DNA of 64,000 nt from Planomonospora_B alba (GTDB taxonomy: Bacteria > Actinomycetota > Actinomycetes > Streptosporangiales > Streptosporangiaceae). This document shows, in pieces, positions 58,093-64,000 of the stretch (within the stretch, counting starts at the first letter, position 1; each line of letters begins with the position of its first letter). Position numbers and translations under genes: made by a program. Below the pieces are notes generated by a model. The model saw only the letters and a list, made by a program, of their open reading frames with translations, was not told the DNA's origin and did not search any database. The stretch covers positions 1 through 64,000 of the forward strand of contig NZ_BAAAUT010000042.1 in assembly GCF_039534085.1 (NCBI RefSeq), given 5' to 3'.

Positions 58093-59649
58093 ATGCACGA
58101 TCTGGATCGGGACGGCGCGGCCGGAGCGGCCGCGCCGTCCGTGGGCGCGGTGCCGGACCCCGCGGCGGGCGGCCGCGCGGTGAGCCCGCAGGTCCTCCTG
58201 GGAATCGTCGCGCTCTGCTACGCCGCGGCCCAACTCCTTCTGGTCACACCGGAATTCGGTATCGAATGGGACGAGGCCGTATACCTCAGCCAATTCTCGC
58301 TCAACGGGGAACCGATCTTCTTCCATGCGTCCCGCGGCTGGGGGACGCCCCTCATCGTCGCCCCGGTGGTCATGATCACGGACTCGCTCGTGGTCGTGCG
58401 GGTGTACCTCGCGATCGTCTCGGCGCTGCTGCTGTTCGGTGCGTTTCACGTCTGGTGCCGGGTCCGTCCCGGTCATCTCGCTCCCACGGCGGCGGCGCTC
58501 TTCGGCGGTTGCTGGCTGTCCGTGTTCTACGGCATCGAGGCTCTGCCCAACGTCTACACGGCGCTGGGCGCCGTCGCCCTCACGGGCATGGTGCTGCGCG
58601 TCGCGGCCACCGGCACCCCGGTCACGTGGAGGTCGCAGGCGGCCGTGGCGGCCGTCACGTTCCTCGTCTCGCTCTTCCGCGTGACCGACGCGACGCTGAT
58701 CGCGCTCGCCCTGGGCGGGGCGGCCGCTCTCATGCTGCGCGTTCCGGAGCGGAGGAGGCGGGCGCTCGGGGCCATCGCCGCGCTGACCGGTGGCCTGGCC
58801 GCCGGCTGGGGCCTGTGGTCCGCGGAAGCGATCATCAAATACGGGAGCTTCGAGCAGCGTCTCGCGACCGCGAGTGAGAACTTCAAGGAACCGCAGTGGC
58901 TCATCGAGCACAACCTCAGGGCGCTGGACGGGCCCCTGTCCTGCGAGACGGTGGAGCGGTGCGGCCCTCTTCCCGTAGGCGGGCTCGTGTGGCTGGCCGT
59001 CGTTCTCCTGCTGATGATCACGGGATTGATCGCGGCCCGGGGGTACGAGTCCTGGATCGTGGCCGCCACCCCCGTCATCCTCGGTGCGGGCATGGCGATG
59101 CCGTATCTCTACTTCGGCCTGCGCACGCACCCGCGGTACATGATGCCCACGCTCGGGCTCTGGGCGATCGCCGCGGCGGGAGGGCTCATCTTCCTGGCGG
59201 CCGGCCTCAGACGGCGATCCGGAGTCGCGGGCGCGGCCGCCTGCTGCTCGGTGCTGATCGGCGGCCACCTTCTCCTGCAGCACTCCTACCTGGCCGAGAA
59301 CGTGGCTCACCACACGTACGTCCGTGAGCACGACAGAATCCTCACGGACAGGATCAAGGAGATCGGCTACGGCCGTCCCTGCGCCGTTTTCGCCTGGAAC
59401 ACGACCATTCTCGCGCACCGCCTGGGATGCAAGGCGGTCAGGATGCTCAGCAGGACCGTTCCCGTGGTCCCCCGGTCCCTGCTGGCGGAAGCGGAGAAGG
59501 GGTATTCCATTCTGGTCGTCTATCGCGAGGGCGAGGACGAGAACGCCCACAACATCGCCTCCTGGCCTGAATACCAGGTCACGAAGCGCTGGCGCGTCCG
59601 CATAAAGGAAGGTGCGGGCGTGCGCGCGGAGTCAGGGCTCTCCGGGTGA
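58093..59649 (+). CDS. GT-C-type integral membrane glycosyltransferase
   Basis: A 518-residue multispanning protein with about ten helices. The first outer loop has GIEWDEAVYLSQF with the acidic pair Asp60-Glu61 expected for GT-C enzymes such as PMT/ArnT-like transferases that use polyprenyl-phosphate sugars. FRVTDATLIALALGG and a THPRYMMPTLGLWAIA loop follow. The soluble C-terminal end (RILTDRIKEIGYGRPCAVFAW) is extracytoplasmic. No named family fits exactly. ATG 58093 lies 20 nt after the methyltransferase stop. It likely uses the sugar lipid made by the GtrB-type enzyme. Confidence 0.8.
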   Translation: MHDLDRDGAAGAAAPSVGAVPDPAAGGRAVSPQVLLGIVALCYAAAQLLLVTPEFGIEWDEAVYLSQFSLNGEPIFFHASRGWGTPLIVAPVVMITDSLVVVRVYLAIVSALLLFGAFHVWCRVRPGHLAPTAAALFGGCWLSVFYGIEALPNVYTALGAVALTGMVLRVAATGTPVTWRSQAAVAAVTFLVSLFRVTDATLIALALGGAAALMLRVPERRRRALGAIAALTGGLAAGWGLWSAEAIIKYGSFEQRLATASENFKEPQWLIEHNLRALDGPLSCETVERCGPLPVGGLVWLAVVLLLMITGLIAARGYESWIVAATPVILGAGMAMPYLYFGLRTHPRYMMPTLGLWAIAAAGGLIFLAAGLRRRSGVAGAAACCSVLIGGHLLLQHSYLAENVAHHTYVREHDRILTDRIKEIGYGRPCAVFAWNTTILAHRLGCKAVRMLSRTVPVVPRSLLAEAEKGYSILVVYREGEDENAHNIASWPEYQVTKRWRVRIKEGAGVRAESGLSG

Positions 59650-59817
59650 CGTCCGCGCCGCGGCTCCCCGGTCCCGGGCTCCCGCGCGGCACGCAAGAGT
59701 CGCCCAGCGGCGGGTGAAGGTGAGGTAAACGTCCGTGGGCCGCCGCAACGGCCACGTTTGGATTTCGGTTGTCGAGTCGGCGTGTCCTGGGCCGCCAGAT
59801 GATTCCCGGAAGGCGTC
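59650..59817. other. Spacer with bulged dyad before the first large glycosyltransferase
   Basis: AAACGT (59727-59732) and GGCC (59738-59741) pair with GGCC (59750-59753) and ACGTTT (59754-59759), with a 5-nt bulge on the left. Its position suggests a leader structure or operator. No gene is seen in these 168 bp. Confidence 0.4.
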
Positions 59818-61755
59818 ATGAGAGTTCGTTCGAACATGGTCGACACCGTCCTCGGCGGCCATATCGGTTTCGAAGGGTGTCCCGAGCCCCCCACAGACCT
59901 GTGCGGGCGCGCGGACGCGAGCTGGGTGGATCTCGACGCGGTGCCGACCGATCGACCGCTGACCGGGACGGCGGTGCGGCGGTTCCTCCTGCTGGCCAGG
60001 ACACCGGCGGATCTGCGGCGGGTGGTTCCCCTGGGGGCCCTTCTCCCCGAGGTCCGGGGGATCACCGTGGTGATCACGGAATCACCGGCCTGGCGGTCGG
60101 CTCCGGTGCCCGCCCTCGACAACGGGCGCTACTGGGGGAAGCTGCGCAACCTGCAGGTGTGCCGTGAGCCGGACGGGTCGTGGCGGATCGAGGCGGATTT
60201 CGCCGGGCAGGTGCCGGCCGGCGGGGTGCTCCGGACGCTGTCGAGAGGCATGACCGGCCCTTCCCGAGGAGGGCCGCATGCGCCGGTGGTCTCCCTGGCG
60301 GGCGTCGGGTCCTCCCACTGGAGGCCGGGGGACCCCAACGTGACGCCGGCACCCGTGACAGGCCCGGTCCCGTGCAGGAACAACGCTCCGGGAGGCGATC
60401 TCGTCCTGCGGACGGTGACGGCGGAGACACCTCCCTGGCAGGGGGACGGGTCCCGGTTGATCGAGCGGCCGGAGGTCTCCGGCGGTACCGTGCGGCCTGA
60501 TGCCGCGCAGCCGGGGACCGCCGGAACCGGCGTCCCGTTCTCACCCGACGTCATCCCACCGGTCGATGAGGCCGTGGTCTGCCCGATCGGATTCGTGGCG
60601 GCGGCGGACGGACCCGTCGGCGGGTTCCGCGAGGCCCACGGGGCGTACGAGATAACCCGGGAGGACAGGGCCGTCACGCGGATCCCGCTCTCCGGCGCCC
60701 TCACCGAAATGGACATCATCCGGGTGCGCGGGCTCCCGGGAGTGGCGGTGGAGCTCGACGGGGGCTGGCGGGCGCCGGTCGGCGTCGCGCGGGTGGTCTG
60801 CGGCCTGGCCGCCGCGGGTGTGCCGGTCATCGCCCGGCCCGGGCCGTGGTGGAGCCGGGTCCTCGGTACGGAACTGGCCGCGCTGCTGAACGGGTTCGAC
60901 CCGGAGGACCTGGCCGACCCGCTGCTGCGCGAGTCGTTCAGCGTCCGGCTGCGCCGGGCGGCGCTGCGCACGCACGGTGTGGCGGGGCGGTGGCGGAGTC
61001 TCGCGGAGGCCGGCGGGTTCAGGCCGCCGGACCCGCCGACGGTCTCGGTCCTGCTGTGCACGCGGCGGCCGGACATGGTCGGGTTCGCGCTGAGCCAGGT
61101 GGGGCGGCAACGGGGAGTGCCGGTGGAACTGATCCTGGCACTTCACGGCCTGTCGGCGAACCGGCCGGAGGTGGCCGCCGCGGTGGCCGCCTATCCGGGA
61201 GCGATCGAGGTGATCGAGGTGGATCCCCGGAAGGTCTTCGGAGACGTGCTCAACGAGGCCGCGCGGGCCTCGTCCGGTGACTACCTGGCGAAGATGGACG
61301 ACGACGACTGGTACGGCCCCGACCACCTGTCGGACCTCATGCTCGCCCGGCGTTATTCCAACGCCGACCTCGTGGGATGCGCGGCGGAGTTCTACCACCT
61401 GGAGACCATCGACACGACCGTCCGGCGCAGGGCGGTCACGGAGGTCTACGCCAACCACGTCGCCGGCAGCTCCATCCTCGTCTCGCGGGAGGCCTTCACC
61501 GGTGTGGGAGGGTTCCGGCCGATCCCCCGGGCCGTGGACACCCAGCTGCTGGAGTCGGTGACCGCGGCCGGAGGGCGGATCTACCGGGCCCACGGCCTGA
61601 ACTACATGGTCCGCCGGGGAAGCATCGCAGGCCACACCTGGAAAGAGCCGATCAATACGTTCCTGAGGTCGTACCGCCAGCAATGGCGAGGACTGTACGC
61701 GAATCCGTTGATGGAGATGGATGTCCCTTCTCCGGCGAGGAAGGCTGCGCTGTGA
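59818..61755 (+). CDS. Glycosyltransferase family 2 protein with large N-terminal module
   Basis: A 645-residue soluble protein. Residues about 404-600 are a GT2 domain: PTVSVLLCTRRPDMVGFALSQ, the acidic metal site AKMDDDDWYGPDH (Asp494-497), LVGCAAEFYHLET and VGGFRPIPRAVDTQLLESV. The first 400 residues contain no motif I recognise; they include Gly/Pro-rich stretches (PSRGGPHAPVVSLAGVGSS) and a segment around 320-345 (GVARVVCGLAAAGVPVIAR) resembling a nucleotide-sugar or glycosyltransferase-B fragment. ATG 59818 has GGAAGG 5 nt upstream. No membrane segment is seen. Confidence 0.82.
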   Translation: MRVRSNMVDTVLGGHIGFEGCPEPPTDLCGRADASWVDLDAVPTDRPLTGTAVRRFLLLARTPADLRRVVPLGALLPEVRGITVVITESPAWRSAPVPALDNGRYWGKLRNLQVCREPDGSWRIEADFAGQVPAGGVLRTLSRGMTGPSRGGPHAPVVSLAGVGSSHWRPGDPNVTPAPVTGPVPCRNNAPGGDLVLRTVTAETPPWQGDGSRLIERPEVSGGTVRPDAAQPGTAGTGVPFSPDVIPPVDEAVVCPIGFVAAADGPVGGFREAHGAYEITREDRAVTRIPLSGALTEMDIIRVRGLPGVAVELDGGWRAPVGVARVVCGLAAAGVPVIARPGPWWSRVLGTELAALLNGFDPEDLADPLLRESFSVRLRRAALRTHGVAGRWRSLAEAGGFRPPDPPTVSVLLCTRRPDMVGFALSQVGRQRGVPVELILALHGLSANRPEVAAAVAAYPGAIEVIEVDPRKVFGDVLNEAARASSGDYLAKMDDDDWYGPDHLSDLMLARRYSNADLVGCAAEFYHLETIDTTVRRRAVTEVYANHVAGSSILVSREAFTGVGGFRPIPRAVDTQLLESVTAAGGRIYRAHGLNYMVRRGSIAGHTWKEPINTFLRSYRQQWRGLYANPLMEMDVPSPARKAAL

Positions 61756-61783
61756 AGAAAAGCTGCCACGGGGGAAAGGCACG

Positions 61784-63460
61784 GTGAGGCGCATGGGATC
61801 TCCGGTTCTCGGCGGTGCGGAGATGGTCCAGCCGCGGATCCGCTGCAACGACTACGGGACCCTGCCCGTGCCGGAGCCGGGAGAGTGGCTCCCCCGCAAA
61901 TCGGTCAGCGTCGTCATCCCGGCGTACCGGTGCGATGAGACGCTGCCGCTCGCACTGGCGAGCCTGGCCGGCCAGAGCTACCCGAGCCACCTGCTCGAGG
62001 TCGTCGTGGTCGACACCGGGGGGGCGGTACGGCTGAGCGGTCCCGGGCCGGTACCGGAGCGGACCCGGGTCGTCCGCGTCCAGGACGGCGGGGAAGGGGT
62101 GAACGCGCGGCAGCGCGGCGCGGCGGTGGCCGAGGGCGACGTCGTGCACTGGCTCGACGCCGACGTGGTGCTGGACCGGGAGCACATCGAGACCCAGATG
62201 CGGTGGCACCATCTGGCCGGCTACCTCGTGGTCCTCGGGCAGGTGCGGTTCCACGAGCGGCGGGCGGGGGTCTTCACGGCGTCGGAGGTGGAGGCGGCCG
62301 TCGTCTCGGGCACGGCGGCGAAGCTCTTCGGAGAGGACGAGGGGGTGCCGCACCAGGTCATGGAGATGTGGGAGAGGACCGGTGACCTCCGCCAGGCCGG
62401 CTCCGACGCGTTCACCGGATACGTCGGCACGGCCGCGTCCCTTCCGGCGGACCTCTTCCGGTCGGTGGGCGGCCTGGACGTGTCGCTGCCGCTCGGCCAC
62501 GATGCGGAGTTCGCCTTCCGCCTGGCGCAGGCGGGAGCGGTCTTCGTGGCGGACAGGCGGTCCGTCTGCCACCACCTCGGCGGCTCGGCCGCGATGCGGC
62601 GGAGAAGAGAGAGCAGGCGCCACACCATGCCCTACATCACCGAGCGGATCCCGCACTACCGGTCGTTGCGGAACCACCCGAACCGCCAGTACCTGGTGCC
62701 CAACGTGGAGGCCGTGGTCGATGCCTCCGGCCGCTCCGCGGAGAGCGTCCAGGCCACGGTCAACGGCCTCCTGGCCGGCCGCATGTCCGATGTCTCCGTC
62801 ACGCTCGTCGGCCCGTGGGGCCTGCTCGCCGGGGAGCAGCGCTTCCCGCTGGACGATCCGTCCGCGGATCTCCGCCTCATCAGGGAGAGCTTCCGGGGAG
62901 AGGCCAGGGTCAGGTTCGCGGAGAGGCCGGCGGAGACGGCGTTCCCGGTTCCTTTCAGGTTCACGTGCCCGGCCGGGTGGGTCCCCCGGCCGGACGCCCT
63001 GGAACGGCTCCTGAAGTTCGCCGACGACAATGCCCTGGGCCTGGTCTCCCTGGTGCTGGAGGAGGGCGAGGAGATGGTGGCCGCCCGGCTGGAGCGCACC
63101 GCCGCGGTCCGCCGCGCGCTGCTGCTCGCCGCTCCTGGGGAGGAGATCGGGGACGTGATGCACCAGGTCTCCGGCACGGTGTGGGAGGACGGCCTGTCAT
63201 GGGGCCTGCGTCCCATGGGGGCGACGGACGACGAGCCGGCCGTCGACCCGGAGATAGAGCGGTGGAAGCGGAAGGTCCGCTACTGGAGGCGGCAGGCCAG
63301 GCTCCTGCGCAGGCAGCTCGACCGGACGCCCCGGGGGCGCATCCGCGGGATGGTCGCGGAGGGCCTGCGACTCGTGCGGAGCCGCAGGCAGGCACCGGGT
63401 CCGGACCCGCAGACCGCCGACCGGGCGATCCGGGGCGGTCGCAGGAAGATCGAGCGGTAG
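61784..63460 (+). CDS. Glycosyltransferase family 2 protein with C-terminal extension
   Basis: A 558-residue protein. The N-terminal half is a GT2 domain: SVSVVIPAYRCDETLPLALASLAGQ, VVVDTGG, the metal motif VHWLDADVVLDREHIE and GGLDVSLPLGHDAEFAFRLAQAG. The rest (about 300-500) is an unrecognised domain (NRQYLVPNVEAVVDASGRSAESVQ), and the end is a very basic helix (RKVRYWRRQARLLRRQL) that could bind membrane or nucleic acid. GTG 61784 follows GGGGAAAGG; ATG 61793 is possible. It lies 28 nt after the previous glycosyltransferase gene, so the two are probably cotranscribed. Confidence 0.82.
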   Translation: MRRMGSPVLGGAEMVQPRIRCNDYGTLPVPEPGEWLPRKSVSVVIPAYRCDETLPLALASLAGQSYPSHLLEVVVVDTGGAVRLSGPGPVPERTRVVRVQDGGEGVNARQRGAAVAEGDVVHWLDADVVLDREHIETQMRWHHLAGYLVVLGQVRFHERRAGVFTASEVEAAVVSGTAAKLFGEDEGVPHQVMEMWERTGDLRQAGSDAFTGYVGTAASLPADLFRSVGGLDVSLPLGHDAEFAFRLAQAGAVFVADRRSVCHHLGGSAAMRRRRESRRHTMPYITERIPHYRSLRNHPNRQYLVPNVEAVVDASGRSAESVQATVNGLLAGRMSDVSVTLVGPWGLLAGEQRFPLDDPSADLRLIRESFRGEARVRFAERPAETAFPVPFRFTCPAGWVPRPDALERLLKFADDNALGLVSLVLEEGEEMVAARLERTAAVRRALLLAAPGEEIGDVMHQVSGTVWEDGLSWGLRPMGATDDEPAVDPEIERWKRKVRYWRRQARLLRRQLDRTPRGRIRGMVAEGLRLVRSRRQAPGPDPQTADRAIRGGRRKIER

Positions 63461-63562
63461 GTGGGCGGGCGTTCGGAGGTCCGTCCCGGGAGGGTGTCCG
63501 GCGGACCCGGATCGACCGGCGCAGAGAGTCTGCGGCCGCGGAGAGGACGTTCGGGGGCTTCC

Positions 63563-64000
63563 ATGGGGACCAGGCTGCTGAGGCAGAGAGGTCGCATCGC
63601 CGTCGCGGGCGGCGCGCTGGCGTGTTCCGCGATGACCGCGGCGTACGGGCTCGGCGCCGTCGACCAGCGGCTGTTCACGTGCTCGATGGTGGCCTTCGCC
63701 GTGCTGGCGTTCGCCCGCACCGAGTCCGGGCTGCGGAGATACGGCCGGGACATGGCACGGATGAAGCGGATGAGCACCAGGATCGATCGCATCGAGGGGC
63801 GGCTCCGCGCGGCGGAGAAGCAGGCGGGGAAGCGGCACGCCGAACAGGCCAGGGCCATGGCCGAGTCGCGTGCCCGGATGAAGCGCGACCTCGCGCTCCT
63901 GGACGGCAGATGCCGCTCCCTGGAGCGCGCCGTCCGTGACACCTACGCCCAGACCGAGGCGTTCGTCGACCTGCGCGCCTTCATCCGCCCCCGGGCACCT
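63563..64000 (+). CDS. Membrane-anchored coiled-coil protein, 3' end beyond window
   Basis: The reading frame from ATG 63563 is open to the window end (146 codons). It starts MGTRLLRQRGRIAVAGGALA with two hydrophobic stretches (about 13-29 and 37-50), then a long charged coiled coil (MKRMSTRIDRIEGRLRAAEK; RAMAESRARMKRDLALLDG) and ends TYAQTEAFVDLRAFIRPRAP. The last part resembles the segment preceding a SAM-methyltransferase domain in actinobacterial glycan loci, so the missing part may be a methyltransferase; this is inference. It is the last gene seen in the glycan locus. Confidence 0.72.
   Translation, partial: MGTRLLRQRGRIAVAGGALACSAMTAAYGLGAVDQRLFTCSMVAFAVLAFARTESGLRRYGRDMARMKRMSTRIDRIEGRLRAAEKQAGKRHAEQARAMAESRARMKRDLALLDGRCRSLERAVRDTYAQTEAFVDLRAFIRPRAP

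Noticed and set aside
62815..63939. 374-codon plus-strand frame overlapping the last glycosyltransferase
   Set aside because: A shifted shadow frame; the GT2 frame and the ATG 63563 frame explain the region better.

Overview
The window is a 64 kb piece of a very GC-rich (roughly 70-75%) actinobacterial chromosome. Family content, third-position GC bias, an actinobacteria-specific DUF5319 gene, GroEL1 with a histidine-rich tail, and gene order (nnr-alr-tsaE-tsaB-rimI-tsaD-groES-groEL1-ECF sigma-guaB-guaB3 ... guaA) point to a filamentous actinomycete, most likely Streptosporangiales or a relative. The genus is inference. I see no rRNA, tRNA, CRISPR array, prophage or insertion sequence.

Layout. 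1-7756 is a housekeeping block: the 3' part of the NAD(P)HX repair gene, alr, an alpha/beta hydrolase, and the t6A tRNA genes tsaE, tsaB and tsaD with rimI. A surface protein and its class F sortase are inserted in it. 7847-13201 is accessory: an Old Yellow Enzyme divergent from a MarR regulator with two dyad operators, a 484-residue coiled-coil protein, a THUMP-like methyltransferase and a Uma2 remnant lacking a start codon. 13776-15956 is the CIRCE-controlled groES-groEL1 operon. 16244-21686 has a ShbA/SigD-type ECF sigma gene with a truncated RsdA-like ORF, DUF5319, a two-HTH regulator, guaB and guaB3. 21730-26626 is an amino-sugar (probably galactosamine/GalNAc) catabolic operon with a divergent DeoR regulator. 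26836-29324 has glpD and a VapBC-type toxin-antitoxin pair. 29377-34686 has a secreted M36 metalloprotease and a beta-propeller lipoprotein. 34774-43383 holds aldehyde dehydrogenase, GMC oxidoreductase, PLP decarboxylase, acetyltransferase, AlkD-like and DUF885 genes. 43508-51326 has a 1,244-residue hybrid histidine kinase, guaA, an acyltransferase and a polysaccharide deacetylase. 51632-64000 is a surface-glycan locus.

The glycan locus is the most interesting part. RmlA and RmlB would make TDP-4-keto-6-deoxyglucose, a WecE-like aminotransferase would convert it to TDP-Fuc4N, and a WecD-like acetyltransferase to TDP-Fuc4NAc. Beside them lie a GtrB-type glycosyltransferase, a GtrA-type flippase, a GT-C membrane glycosyltransferase, a methyltransferase, two large family 2 glycosyltransferases with unrecognised extra modules, and a membrane-anchored coiled-coil protein that runs off the window. 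Together they suggest a lipid-linked, Fuc4NAc-containing surface glycan not tied to any system I can name.

Regulation. Nine genes have a TANNNT-like -10 hexamer 6-8 nt before the start codon, which predicts leaderless mRNAs. Many convergent or operon ends carry perfect long GC hairpins without U-tracts. Start codons were chosen from ribosome-binding sites, -10 position and family N-termini, and are flagged where uncertain.
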